A DNA stretch of 64,000 bases, taken from positions 50,899,636 through 50,963,635 of the forward strand of contig NC_134017.1 of NCBI RefSeq assembly GCF_040712315.1, given 5' to 3'. This DNA comes from Castanea sativa. Taxonomy: Eukaryota; Streptophyta; Magnoliopsida; Fagales; Fagaceae. This document shows positions 1 to 11,392 of the stretch, one piece after another. A model generated the notes under the pieces. It had not been told where the DNA came from and made no database searches. It saw only the letters and a program-made list of their open reading frames with translations. Numbering within the stretch: position 1 is the first letter of the stretch; each line of letters starts with the position of its first letter. The translations under genes and the position numbers were made by a program.

Positions 1-463
1 TTTATGTGTAAAAGGTGTGGGGAATCTGTTGATCATCTCCTCCTTCACTGTCCTATAGCTTTTGAGATGTGGAGTATGGTCTTTTGCTTGTTTGGTATTT
101 GTTGGGTGATGCCGCAAAGGGTAGTAGATCTATTGGATTGTTGGGCTTGCAATTTCAGGCATCATCACAATATAATGATTTGGAGGATGGTGCCGCACTG
201 TTTGATGTGGTGTATCTGGCGGGAACGGAATTCTAGAAGTTTTGAGGGTCGCGATCGGTCCATTCTTGAGATTAAGTCTTTTTTCTTTTTTACTCTTCTG
301 GAATGGTGTTTAGTTTTACCATCTTTTTCTTGTCTTTCCCTTCCTATTTTGCTTGATCATTGTAATTTGGTTTCTTGATGTTTTTGCCTCTTTAGTACAT
401 TTCCTATGTACGGGGCTGTGTTCTTCTCTAATATATTTTTATCGTTACTTATCAAAAAAAAAA
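1..463 (+). mobile_element. 3' end of an L1-type LINE (zf-RVT region and A-tail)
   Basis: The first 378 bases encode the C-terminal part of a plant non-LTR retrotransposon reverse transcriptase. A CxxC...H...C zinc-finger-like motif (CKRCGE, then HLLLHC) is followed by the Trp-rich tail with IWRMVPHCLMW and CIWRERNSRSF, as in plant LINE ORF2 proteins. The reading frame runs in from outside the window and stops at 378. A short 3' UTR ends in TTATC plus an A-run near 450-461, the expected target-primed 3' end. No target duplication could be tested because the 5' end lies outside. It has no RNase H domain here, unlike the LINE at 57.7-63.5 kb, so it belongs to another lineage or lost that part. 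Confidence 0.85.
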
Positions 464-884
464 TACTATCTATCACTTTCAAGGATCTAAATGATATATG
501 CAGACAAAACAAAAGAGCCTGAAATGTGCCAAATAGACCCCTTAAAAAAAGAGTGTGTGTGTGAACAACACCCCCCCCCCCCCCCCAAAAAAAAAATCCC
601 AGCCGCAGTAAATATAATTCAAATGATATTTCAACTTCAAACATATTGGTTTCCTTAAATAATATTACCAAAATATCGTTATCATTAATAAATAAAAAAC
701 AGTAATATTTAAAAGATAATCAAAGGTAGTTGAACTTTCATGGTTTATAAAGACTAAGTACCCAGAAAGAGAAACATAAGTGCCAGACAGCAAAAAATCT
801 CCACAGTTTGTATACAGGACGTCCATATTTATCAATACAGAATTGTCAAATGGATGTATTCATTGTGAGTTAGTATCTATGAAG
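464..884. other. non-coding DNA with C- and A-runs
   Basis: AT-rich sequence. A run of about 16 C followed by A near 571-597 is the only distinct structure. No gene was recognised. Confidence 0.5.
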
Positions 885-1125
885 ATTTTATGGATGACTT
901 ATATTCTATCAGAATTCTCTAGGAGGGAGAAGACAAGTTTGTGTAGTTCCCCTTCAAAGAGTCATGGGTTTCAAGTCAAGAGTTTTACAAGGCAAAGAGA
1001 TCAGGGTTGGTAATTCTTTTACATGGAGAAGTATATGGAGAGTCTTGAGTGCTACCAAGAGTAACTTTTTTATTTGGCTAGTCACTTTGGGGAAATTTAC
1101 CAACAGATAATTTAAGAAAATGACT
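885..1125 (+). mobile_element. decayed LINE fragment (zf-RVT-like)
   Basis: Translated in pieces, this stretch reads like the zf-RVT part of a plant LINE: KSHGFQVKSF, then after a frame change SFTWRSIWRVL and KSNFFIWLVTLGK. The order and spacing match the usual GFSVKSxY...W.xIWxxKxPxxxxFFxW pattern. At least two frame changes and internal stops are needed, so it is an old relic. It lies directly downstream, in minus-strand terms, of the truncated MSH6 pseudogene. It may have arrived in the same rearrangement, but nothing proves that. Confidence 0.45.
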
Positions 1126-1238
1126 GTTGTTAACAGTATAAAATCAGATAAACCAAATCATTGAACCTCAGCTACGTTTCTTCTGGTTAATGAAGAGAGC
1201 TTCTCAACAAAGAGGCAATAATACAAAAAGAATCTTAC

Positions 1239-2650
1239 CAGCTAACAGTGCAACATTAACACCATAGCATTTAGGGCATGCACCAGGTGTCAACCTGTAA
1301 AGAAATGTAACTTCTTCCACATCTCCAACTCCATTCCCAACTCGGCATCCCATATGACACAGCAAAACCTATTCCAAACATGAAGAACAACAAATTAGAC
1401 AATGTTCAGAATATTTGTGCCCATTGGTAGAGTGCCAATATCATGGCCTTTATGTCTAAACCATGATAAATCTAATATAAACTATGATACTATTATAAAT
1501 GGCTATCACACGGCCAATCATGCTAAAAACTCATTTGTCTTGTTTTTGAAGACTAAGAAGATACCCTTAGCTTGAGAATCAACGGCGTCTGTAATGAAAT
1601 AGAAAAATAACAGAAAAAGCAGAGGTATACCTTAGGATCATTCTGGTAGTCTACAGATAATCAGTGATAGTGAGTAGAAAACATTCCTTGACACTGCACC
1701 TTGTGGACAAAATGTTGTAGAACTGATTCACTGCAATGGATAGAAAACCAAAGTAGAAACAAAGGTCAACCAGATACAACCCTCAGAGAAAAGGAAAATT
1801 TGTAGAGAATTGATCATTAATATTGAATTCACTAAAAGACAAGTTAATCCAATAATTTAAACATACGCAATCGCTTGCCCCTCTGAAGTTGATGTTCCAC
1901 GTCCAAGTTCATCCAATGCCACCAATGAATTACGAGTTGCAGAAGACTGCATCAACCATCAAAAATATGTCAATGGCATGAAAATTATTCAATCATATTC
2001 ATCTTAACTCATCCTAAAATTTACTTTTGCAAACTATTCTTTAAAAGTTCTAAAGCATAATGATCAAACAAGAGTGAGTTTTTCTTATGCAAGAAGAAAC
2101 ATCTCATGAGATGAGATACAGGACAAATATGCAAGATTAATGAAATTTAGAATGTAACTGAGGAAATTATTAGTATGACTCAACATGAAGTAATTGAGGA
2201 GAAATTTGTGAAAGGCTTGTCCTTTGACAGTTAAGATCTAATTAATTATGCTAAAAATCAGAACCGATATGGGCAGACTAATCAATTTGTACATACTCAA
2301 GAATGTAGTCTTTAATTCTGCAAATATTCTATAAAATCACAGGCATAACAATACTGTGCAATGAAAACCCTTTGATCCATTTAATGCAATTTCTGAGAGT
2401 TCAGTTAAAAATGTACTTTGGCCTGCCATGATATGATCTTTGGCACCCATCCGAACAAAGATTCGGTCCACAGGTGACAACTCAAAACTGTCTGCGGGGA
2501 CATCTGCTCCTACCTGAAAAGAACCTTTAAGGCAAAAACCACAAAATAATAAAACTCAGAGTTGCACAACAAAAACCACAAAAACATTACCTGGGCCAAA
2601 GTCACAGCCAAGCAAACTTGGCGAAGAAGAGTTGATTCCCCTCCCCCCCC
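1239..2650 (-). pseudogene. MSH6: truncated MSH6 (MutS homologue) pseudogene
   Basis: Five exon-like blocks on the minus strand match the ATPase (MutS domain V) region of plant MSH6, the mismatch-recognition partner of MSH2. 2591-2650 encodes ESTLLRQVCLAVTLAQ; about 2377-2513 encodes [19 protein letters not shown] and [19 protein letters not shown]; 1867-1946 encodes SSATRNSLVALDELGRGTST (Walker B side); 1631-1730 encodes ESVLQHFVHKVQCQGMFSTHYH, written here in part; 1239-1378 encodes VEEVTFLYRLTPGACPK. Splice sites are still readable for most blocks. It is not functional: a TGA at 1661-1663 replaces the Arg after THYH, the Walker A lysine block is lost in a G-run, the donor after the second block is damaged, and both the N-terminal bulk and the last exon are missing. 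Introns are kept, so it arose by DNA duplication or breakage, not retroposition. Confidence 0.9.
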
Positions 2651-2690
2651 GTTGGAAACTTACTATTGTGGCTTATTAGCTATTACTCTT
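2651..2690 (+). repeat. 40-bp block shared with 19041-19080
   Basis: This 40-bp block (beginning GTTGGAAAC, ending TATTACTCTT) recurs at 19041-19080 with one mismatch, in the same orientation. Similarity stops sharply at both sides. Here it directly abuts the broken MSH6 exon. It has no inverted ends or A-tail, so it looks like DNA copied in during break repair rather than a transposon. Confidence 0.8.
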
Positions 2691-3895
2691 AAAAATGGGC
2701 CTTTCAAACTTTTGAAGTTTCCAGACGAAAAAAAAACCCAAAATTATAATTGGTAAAAAAACCCAAAAAAAAAAAAAAAATTACAACTGAATTCATAAAA
2801 TTAAAAAAAAAAAGACCAAAAAAATTTACCATCGAATGGCCCATTTCTCAGCCCGTGGCCTTCAAGAGGCTAAAAAAGAAAACCCAAATTCTTCTTTGAT
2901 ATTCCAAATCACAATATTCTCAAAAACAAAAATCTCCAAAATATATTCTTAGTTCAGTTTATTCTCTTTGAAAAAAAATTATACAAAATAACATTTAACA
3001 AATCCCCAAATCAACAATATCCCAATAAGGGAAAAAATTTCAAAAAGGAAAAAATAATAAGACAAACGTATTCTTTGTCAATCAAGAATCCTCTTCCAAT
3101 TAGAAGTACTCCTCATATTGAAAAAATAAGAAGAAGAAGAAGGAAAAAAACAAGCTTTATTGCCTTAACATAAATCTGCCATTGAAGGGAAAAAATAAAT
3201 CTTACTTCTTCGTCACCACCACGAGCTGCTTCTAGCCTCCACTCAGTGACTGGCGCTGACTCTGTTCACATATCAATCGGCACTGGTATCTCTCTCTCTC
3301 TTTCTTTTTCCCTATTTGTATTTGTATTTGTCTCCTTATTTATGTTTAACGTGAACAGCTAAATCTGTGTGTATATCAACTCTATGCGAAAACCTATATA
3401 AATGAATTTTGATGACTATGCATTGATTTGTGCTGTACAATTTGCTAGCACTTATAATGTTTAAATAATATTAAATGTATAAGTGTTTTTGTTTTGTTTG
3501 CTTTTCTGTTTTTTTTTTTTTTTTTTTTTGTTGGACGTTCCTTCCTTCCATTAGCCTCACTGCATCAAATTAATGTCCATAAACATAAATCATCCTTCAT
3601 AACCATCAATAGATTATCTATCTAATACAAACGTGTGCCCTTAGTCAGATTGGCTTTACCGCTCCATGTCTGGTAGCCTGGACAGTGCTCTTCTAAATTC
3701 GAGTGCAAAAGCTAGATTAACTCCCTAAAAAGAAAAGAAAAAAAGTACAATATCAAATACTGCCAAAAAACCTTGATATCGAGTCAACGGCTGTGAAAAC
3801 ACTGCTACAAATATCTTCATGTCCCGCCTTATACAAGTATAGTATGATGTGTAAAAATAACAATTTAAGTAGTCCATGTAGGTCATACATACAAG
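2691..3895. other. AT-rich intergenic DNA
   Basis: Several long A-runs (about 2765-2780, 2803-2812) and a 20-T run near 3510 are present. The stretch 3205-3290 has a more balanced base composition followed by a CT-run, like a 5' UTR and first splice donor, but no frame could be recognised. No gene is called. Confidence 0.5.
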
Positions 3896-3897
3896 TA

Positions 3898-3920
<23 letters not shown>
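3896..3920. repeat. (TA)n microsatellite followed by a T-run
   Basis: About twelve TA units followed by about 16 T. The apparent reading frames across it on both strands are composition artefacts. Confidence 0.9.
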
Positions 3921-3936
<16 letters not shown>

Positions 3937-5175
3937 CTCTTCTTTTTGAAGAGTAAGAGTGGATTTTGCCGAATGGTGGCAAGATACCAATTAGAGACGG
4001 ACCCACTAAGGGGCTGCGGCCATGGCCATGGCCCTTCATTTTTTTGAAAAGTTTAAATAGTATATAAGATGACTCATATTTAAAGTTTGGGTGTAAAATT
4101 GTTAGAGTTGCCCCCTCAAATTTTTGGATTAGTCCAAATAGCCAAAAAGAAACCAATCACCTGACCCTTTTTTTGGGCCTGTGGTCCCTCCATAGTCCAA
4201 ATATAACACAACAAAAAATCCCTCAATCACCAATATCATAATTCATAACTAAAAAAATCTCATTAAAAAAAAAAAAAAAACCCCTTAGGCAGTTACAATA
4301 ATCTATATGACTTTTTTTTAATTGATTTATAAGTTATGGGAAAGTAAATTACAATATTTAAATTTTTTTTCAAAAGATAAAATGCAAATTTTTTTTAGAA
4401 ACCAATATTGATGATATAGCATTGCCAACTCTCAATATTAGTATCCCAATTTTTTAAAATCCTCCAACAAAGTTTTGAAAACTTCATTAGTGTGATTTTC
4501 AGTTACATTCAAAAATGTGGATTTATCATATTGGTGAGTTGGTCAACGTGAGAAAATCAACATATTAATTTCAATTACCTAAAATCTGGAGATCCGAAGT
4601 TCTCTTCTTTTTTTCTTCTTTCTTCTTCTTCGAAAAGGTTAGAATATCATATTCTAACTTTCAACTTTCAATTTTTTGGTTCATATTACTTTGACTTAAA
4701 TATTTAGGTAATATAGTGCCATTTTTTTTTGTCTACCGTGATTTTTCTTTTAATAAACCATTTCACTTGAAATTTTTTTAGTTCATGCTTTGGCATCTTT
4801 AAGGTTCAAATCTTTTTGGTTGATGCTTTGGCCCCTGTGTTCAAATCCTGGTCCGATAACAATGCCAAATGCCAAAAAAGCTCCATTCTCAACAAGAAAC
4901 CATTATCTCCACCACGGTTTTTTTGCTTTGTGAAAAGCGTAATTATCACTAAAAATTCCAAAATAGGCCACACTCTTTCAGAAACTTTTTTTCCACAAGT
5001 TGCCTAAGAACGATTTCCATTGCTCCCTTCCATATTTGATACATGCAATTTCGCCTCTTATATAACTTCCACGCTCTACCTTGCACCTTATAAAGCGATC
5101 CAAAGGTTCTATATTCTCAACTACACTTTAATCTTAATATAGTAATTGTTGGTGCAAACATAATGATAATGGACT
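3921..5175. other. AT-rich intergenic DNA
   Basis: Between 3985 and 4160 there is a patch with GGGGCTGCGGCCATGGCC followed by T-rich DNA that looks like an old dispersed repeat, but I could not place its ends. Otherwise only T- and A-rich sequence with no supported gene. Confidence 0.4.
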
Positions 5176-5497
5176 CATTTTTTTTCCTTATTTTTCTCTC
5201 CTCTGCTCTTGCCACCTTTACCTTCATCCAGATCTGATAAAGAAAATCAATTTAATCTCTTTCTTTCTAGCATCATTTTGTCATTATCAAATCTCGTGTA
5301 TTTTAAATTAAAAACCACTTATACCTTTCTCCTATCCTCTTTTTCTTATTTTTCTCTCCTCTTATCTCCCCACCTTTCCCTTCATCCAAATATAGGATAA
5401 AGAAAATAAATTTAAATCTTTTTCTTTCCCACGTCATTTTGTCATTGTCATATCCTACTTATTTTGAAATTAAAAACTGTTTATACCTTTCACTCTT
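5176..5497. repeat. old tandem duplication, about 160 bp x 2
   Basis: The blocks 5176-5338 and 5339-5497 are diverged copies. Both hold CTTATTTTTCTCTCCTC, a CACCTTT(A/C)CCTTCATCCA segment, GATAAAGAAAAT and CATTTTGTCATT, in the same order and spacing. I judge identity at about 80 percent by eye. Confidence 0.75.
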
Positions 5498-5756
5498 TAT
5501 AATCATCCAAGCTTTATTTATATAAGGCAGGTAGTGATTTGGATAGAAAATGGTACTCTTAAGTGCATATCAAACCAATTTAAGTACTCAAAGACAAAGT
5601 TAAGCTTCAAACCAATTTCGATAAATTTCTTTTAACTCAGTTTGGACAAAGTTAAGCTTCACATAATTTGAAAAATTTTACATATCACACTAAATATTTG
5701 AAAATATTTTACGTTTAAAAATATATTATTTCAAAATAAATGGAGCTCTTGTCAAA

Positions 5757-5982
5757 ATACGTTGGCTGGTTTAATGGTAAGGAGTTTGTGGTCTTGCTTG
5801 TCAGGCTTGGGTTCAAATCACCTCCATAGCCAATTGTTGGTGGGCATCCTTGGTTGGGTTGACCCCCCACACAGTCTGGTGAGAACGGCCGGAGCTTAAG
5901 TTAGACCGGCGCCCTGCCCGGGGGAGTAAAATAGCCATAAAGGCCCCTATTTTTTGTTTAACCAAAAAAAAAAAAAAAAAAC
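5757..5982 (+). mobile_element. tRNA-derived SINE
   Basis: A roughly 225-bp unit with a Pol III A-box-like TGGCTGGTTTAATGG (5763-5777), a B box GGTTCAAATC (5810-5819) and an 18-A tail. Those are the marks of a tRNA-derived SINE. The body is GC-richer than the surroundings (GAACGGCCGGAGC, GACCGGCGCCCTGCC). No clear target duplication was found, so it is not very recent. Confidence 0.75.
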
Positions 5983-6138
5983 TTCTTCCTTCTTTGTCAT
6001 GGCTTGCTATGACATTAACCAATTTTATACCAACAATTCTCCCAATCCTAACATTTTCATGGTCGGTACTAGCCACATTATAACCCTAAAATGACTTTTA
6101 ATATAGAACTCAACACACACCCACACAACACACACTTA

Positions 6139-6451
6139 CGCTCCATTTGTTTCAATGGAAAACCTTGTGTAAAAATAGTTTTCCTTGTTTTTCAGTGTTT
6201 GGTAGCATAAAAAAAAAAGAGTAAAAAGAAAACTATCTTTGGTCAACATAAAAAGTATGACTTCTTTTTGGAGATTGTTTTCCATTAAATTTTTTTGGAA
6301 AACAACTCTATCTCACAGTAAACTAAATAAGGGAAGTTAGGAGGTTGTTTTTCAACTCATTTAAAGCTACTACCAAACATTGGAAAATGAGATAATTTTA
6401 TAGAAAATAACTCATTTTCTAGAAAACATCATTATTGAAACAAACGGAGCG
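6139..6451. mobile_element. Harbinger-type MITE, 313 bp
   Basis: Terminal inverted repeats start CGCTCCATTTGTTTCAATGG at the left and, reverse complemented, CGCTCCGTTTGTTTCAATAA at the right (17 of 20 match). TTA flanks both sides (6136-6138 and 6452-6454), the 3-bp TWA duplication typical of PIF/Harbinger. The inside is AT-rich and non-coding. A decayed relative lies at about 23790-24465. Confidence 0.85.
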
Positions 6452-6454
6452 TTA

Positions 6455-7139
6455 ATCAATATCGACCCAATGAAAAATGCTTGCCATATATGTACTATGT
6501 CCCAAAAGGACTAATTTAGTCATAATTGAGTTTCATTGTAGATGTTAATAAAGCCAAAATTAACTACTATAGCGTAAATATAAGACTCCATACAATACAT
6601 ACTTAATCAATATCTAATCAATATGAGGCATCATAGTATCTTGTTTTGCATGGCTTATGCAATGGAATTATTTTCTTGACAAATCTTACAATTTTGGCTG
6701 TGTGGTATTTATATATCATTCTGATGGTAATCAAAGGATGAGATGGTTTGTTCAGTGCGCTACTAAAAGGACTTGAACATTTTTCTTGATTACTTTACTG
6801 CTCTTGGTGTGATGATGCATATAAAGTTGGGTTGGTATTTTTCTAGTATATTATAATTTTTTTTAAATAATATCTAGGCTTGACTAACCAATTTGTTTTT
6901 AAACTACCAGTTTTTCTAGGGTCAAACCCTACTTTCTTTCTCCATGTAGGTCAAACCTTTTAGAAAAAAAATGGAGTACGCTTTGAACAGAGAAAATTAT
7001 TAGGTACTCCCGGAGGAAGAAGTATGCATTTATAGTACTCTAGGAGTATACAATAATATCCCTTTGAACAAGCGATCGGCCAAGAGGATTTACCACGAAA
7101 GGAAAATATAATACAACGTATCATGTATATGTAATCCAA
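6455..7139. other. intergenic DNA
   Basis: AT-rich. No repeat ends, long frame or RNA gene seen. Confidence 0.5.
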
Positions 7140-7345
7140 CAGCTAAGACATACTTTTAATAACTCAACAAGCGGTAGGATTTAACAATTCCCTGTATAAA
7201 ACACATTGTAGCATATATATAGCATCAACTTTTCACATAAAAGTTCATTAAAAGATTCTGTGAAATAACAAATCTTAAGGATTCATAGGCATAAGAGGAG
7301 AGAAAGTTTTCCTCCTCATACCATGCCTATGAAGAATAAGACTGA
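7140..7345 (+). repeat. ancient copy of the histidine-kinase 5' flank
   Basis: This segment aligns in order with 11010-11440 upstream of the CKI1-like gene. Shared blocks are TA(G/A)GATTT(A/G)AC with TTCCCTGTATA, a region around TTC(A/G)TTAAA(A)GATT, and CTCAT(A/G)... with ATGCCTATGAA. The second copy carries an inserted MITE and a GA-run. It looks like a relic of a tandem duplication of the gene's upstream region; the coding part of the extra copy is not visible. Confidence 0.5.
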
Positions 7346-8328
7346 AATAGTTTAGTATTCTAACACTTCTTTTTTCTTTTTCCTTTTTATTGAAAAATAT
7401 ATAAATGTTTCATAGTTTGGTTTGTAGAAACCAGAAAACTGACGGTGTTGCCTATGTTAGAGACAAAGGACGAAGACTAAGAGATTTTCTCCGTGTTCTC
7501 TGCTACTAGTTTGCCTTGCATCATAATTACAGGTCCTCTCTCTTCCTTAGTTTTACATTATTATTTTTTCCTTTCTTGTCTTCTGGCTTGATAAAGTTTT
7601 TGTCTCTCTTGCTTTTGTAAGGTAAGAAATAATTTTTCTGTCTCTCGTGCTTGCATCATGCATGTAATGTGTACGAGATTTACAGATGAATTGTTATTAT
7701 ACAAACTCATTTTCCCAAAAGGACAATTTAGTTTTTTATTCTATAAAAGTAGATTTTGTTGGATCTTTTACTTATATGGTTGGTATGGATTTTGATTCTA
7801 TCTTATGTATACCAAATCAAGTTATGCTAATAACCTTGCAACTTCACCGATATCTTTTGGTCTATTCAACAAAAATATTCAAAATTCAAATCCTTTCACC
7901 CCAATTGTCAATGTATATATATATAAAAGTATCTATACATCATTCAAAAAAATATTTTAAAAAAGGAAGTTGAATAAAGCATAGTCAATGGAGTCATTCT
8001 AGGGTGCAATTTTATTTCCTTTTTCTATTTTATGTGTCATACCTTAAAAAAGCATGTAGAAATTTTTTTTTTTTTAAGGACAAAACTTGGACACGGTACC
8101 TAATTACTGTTTCTTAAATTTTCCTCTTAAGATTCAGTTATGTTGCTACTTAACTATAAAATATATTTCTATCACGTGAAAAAAAATTTACATGATAGAA
8201 TCTTAAGAGCAGAACCTAAAGAACAATACTTACATACTGTAGACTAAACTTAAGGTTATGCGTTAATAAAACGCTACTATATTGCTCAGTTCAAAGAGTA
8301 GTTGGCTTGGTGCAAAATTCAGTTAGAG
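7346..8328. other. intergenic DNA
   Basis: T-rich sequence with CT-runs around 7530-7640. A 95-codon frame at 7686-7973 has an unconvincing composition and no recognised match. Confidence 0.5.
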
Positions 8329-8603
8329 TTGTTGAACTGTACTCCTGAATTTCTGGGCTTAGATCTGCATAAGGTGGAAGGTTAATTAAGTAGTTATGAT
8401 CATCTTGTGTACTATAAAAACAGAGCATCAAGCTCAGTTGTAATTATGCAAGTAATCTCAGTTCGTTAATACAAGTTTTTTCTCTCAATTTTCTCTCTTC
8501 CTTTCTCTCACTTTCTTGAACCTTCTCTCTTCAAGATTCTCTGTTGCAATCTTGTTTCTACTGTTGTTGATATTCATATCTCTTTCTTGCTTCATTAAAA
8601 CAT
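8329..8603 (+). mobile_element. possible solo LTR (copia-like)
   Basis: The stretch begins TGTTGAACTG, holds a TATA-like TACTATAAAAACAGAGC near 8411, then a long CT-rich leader (TTTTCTCTCAATTTTCTC...) and ends near CATTAAAACA. This layout is like a short copia LTR: a U3 part, a TATA box, then a CT-rich R/U5. The second LTR and any internal region are absent and no target duplication was found, so both the borders and the class are uncertain. Confidence 0.35.
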
Positions 8604-10026
8604 TCTTGTCACTAAGACGTTCTTCAGTACCTAAGTTTTGTCACTTTTTGAAGTATGTAGAGTATAATTAGTATGGAATATATGTGAGTTAGAGGTTTAT
8701 TTTATTTTATTTTTAAAAAAATTAGCATAAAACATAAATGAAAAAATGTAAATAGAAGTAGGCGTGAGTACTATAGTATATACGTATTTGAATTAAAAAT
8801 TTCGGACTAAAAGAACATCCCACATATTGTTACATTATTATTTTTATTATATGCCAATTTAATAACATATTTGTGTTAACTTAGTATAATTTTATTTGCT
8901 ATTTTTGAAAATAAATAAATAATTTAAAATTTATTTTAAAAGAGTTACAATATTTTCAAGCAAAATAACAAAAAAATTATTTATTTTCTCAGATTACTAT
9001 AATTTGAAATGATTTGTTTTTTGTTTAAAATGAATGCACATTGATACAATTATACATGCATAGTACATATGACAATAAGAGATGGAATTTAAAATAGGAA
9101 AACATGAATTTTAAAATATTTATTTTTATAATTTTGTTTATGTATATAATAACATAAGTATTTATAAAAATCCTTGATGCAAGTAATACAGAAAGAAAAA
9201 GTTTTAAACTTTTGTAAAATTGATGCATATTTATACAAATATGATCGTGTGTATTTGAATGCAAAATTTAATTTGTTGGTATTGCTTATATGGTGAAAAT
9301 TGGTTATGAAATGTGCTTGTACCTAGAAAAGGTAAACTAAAAACTAATGGCAAACACATTCATGTGTTTTGTACTTAATTTAATTATAGATAATATTTTT
9401 TCCAGAGTATTTTGTTTTATATGATAAATATTTTTTTTAATTGCATACATGTAACATACAATATATAATATTCGTCTTTTACTAACCATGGAATGGATTA
9501 TAACATTATTTATCTTATACGGGTATGTGTGGGTATCTTTATAAGTTATAGCTAACCTAGCATGTACCCCCAATCATGTGTAGCCTATCACTTTAAAATA
9601 TTACTCAAATTACAAAGGGAAAAAAGAAGCAACAATAATTAAATTTATGGAGTTGAGTGGCAACAAAATTGAATTTATAATTCATGGAGATTATATTAAG
9701 AATAGTAGTAATTATTATTATTATTTGAAATAAAAGATGTTGCAATGAATAAACTGTATTTTTATTCATAAATTTGGTTGTTACATATAAAAAGTTTTGT
9801 AAATCATGATGCATAAAGAAAGTCTTTAAAGTTTATAGTTGTTTGAAAATATATTAATTTTGAAAGTTGTTATATGTATTAAAGAATAACTATTACTTCC
9901 TTACTTTTTTTTATGTGGTATTGCTTATATTTTAGAAAAGAATAATTATTCCTCAATTTAAAAAATAATTATTCCTTACAATAAATTAAATAATTAAACT
10001 ACGAACCTTTACGTTTATTAGTGACA
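8604..10026. other. very AT-rich intergenic DNA
   Basis: Short minus-strand frames at 9025-9814 are dominated by Ile, Asn, Tyr and Lys and match nothing recognised. No gene is called. Confidence 0.55.
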
Positions 10027-10042
10027 TATTCATTATGATGTG

Positions 10043-10099
<57 letters not shown>
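10027..10099. repeat. (TA)n microsatellite
   Basis: About 36 TA units, likely length-variable. Confidence 0.95.
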
Positions 10100-10103
<4 letters not shown>

Positions 10104-10589
10104 GTATATATTTCTTGCTACTAGTTAAAAATCATTGGAAGTTTAAAGCAGTTAGCAAAAAATAGTATTACCCTAGCAACAAATTAGGACTTACATCTAA
10201 GAGTTAAACATAGGAATGATAATGATTTGACCAAAACTTCAGTTTGGTTAAATCAATGCTGCATCCTTCCAATGTAAGGCTTGGAAGTTTGAGTATGTCC
10301 TCTACTCCTCTTTGTGCTATGTGCAAGTCTGGCTTCTAAATTTTTGCATGCATGATCATACTGTCTCATACCCTCTTTTCAACTTATTTTGTCACAATCG
10401 ACTAGTAAAGGTCATATCCAGTAGCATTATTGATTATTAGTAATAAAAATAAATAAATAATAACGTGATCATAGTTTTCTCCTTAATAGTTTAGCATGGA
10501 GTGCCTATAAACAACTTCAGTGGACAATGAATGAATGAGTACGATAATGAATTGATAAATCTTCCTTGCTTGGCTGTACAGTATTTATT

Positions 10590-10732
10590 TTATCACTCTA
10601 CAAATATAAATGTTTGTAGGGTGTGAGGAGTAAGGGTCAAGGTTCAAATCTTTAGAATGAGGCTTCACAGTTTACATACATACACTTAGATTAAGATAAA
10701 GTAGTATTTCTATCTTGTATAAAAAAAATAAT

Positions 10733-10735
<3 letters not shown>
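10590..10735 (+). mobile_element. SINE family B, copy 1
   Basis: It contains ACAAATATAAATGTTTGTAGGGTGTG, given here only as a family mark in part, then a B box GGTTCAAATC near 10640, an ACACTTAGATTAAG segment, TATCTTGTAT and an A-tail. Related copies lie at 25287-25412 (+) and 53072-53235 (-). Together they define one tRNA-derived SINE family whose 3' end reads CTTGTATA plus A-run. Confidence 0.7.

Positions 10736-10774
<39 letters not shown>
10736..10774. repeat. (GA)n microsatellite
   Basis: Nineteen GA units directly after the SINE tail. Confidence 0.95.
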
Positions 10775-10778
<4 letters not shown>

Positions 10779-11097
10779 TGCTTGCCAAAGCATATACACC
10801 CTTGTGGTATTAAAGGGAAAAAAAAAATCTTAATATCACTAGGCATACTTTAATGGTGTATACAAATTTCTGTTGAAAACCCTAATTTTTCTTGTAGTTA
10901 CTTAAATCCCTTTTATTACAAAGAATAAGCTTTCTAAGTTGCTACAAGTAATGGATGAGTTGCTTCAATCGTCAAGGAAAATATTCAATTACGTAATTAT
11001 ATTTCTTGTATATTAATGCAACGGCTCACTTGTATTATTTGCCCAATAGAGAGTAAGATTTGACTTCCCTGTATAGAAGACATAGTAATAAGTCTAA

Positions 11098-11282
11098 GGA
11101 AAATGCTAACGAATGCCCTTAGGGCATTGGTTAATAATCTATTTAAAAAAAGTTTTTATGAAAAAATAAAATAAAGCAATTAATATTTTGACAACTTTTT
11201 TCATTTTCCATAAAAGTGGTGTTAAAATTTTCTTAAAATGAATTGTTAGCCAATGTCCTAAGAGCATTCGTTAGCATGACCC
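11098..11282. mobile_element. Mutator-type MITE, 185 bp
   Basis: Long inverted ends: the left starts GGAAAATGCTAACGAATGCC, and the right, reverse complemented, starts GGGTCATGCTAACGAATGCT. The similarity continues for about 40 bp. A perfect 9-bp target duplication TAAGTCTAA flanks it (11089-11097 and 11283-11291). Nine-base duplications and long TIRs are the hallmark of Mutator-like elements. It is too short to code for a transposase. Confidence 0.9.
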
Positions 11283-11348
11283 TAAGTCTAAAACTTTCAT
11301 ACAAAGGTTCGTTAAAGATTTGGTTAAGAAATCAATCTTCTTGAGTTA

Positions 11349-11352
<4 letters not shown>

Positions 11353-11390
<38 letters not shown>
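11353..11390. repeat. (GA)n microsatellite
   Basis: Nineteen GA units, about 160 bp upstream of the kinase start codon and possibly in the 5' UTR. Confidence 0.95.

Positions 11391-11392
<2 letters not shown>

Noticed and set aside
3725..4156. 143-codon open frame on the minus strand
   Set aside because: It crosses a (TA)n run and a T-run; composition is extreme and the overlapping plus-strand frame is equally open.
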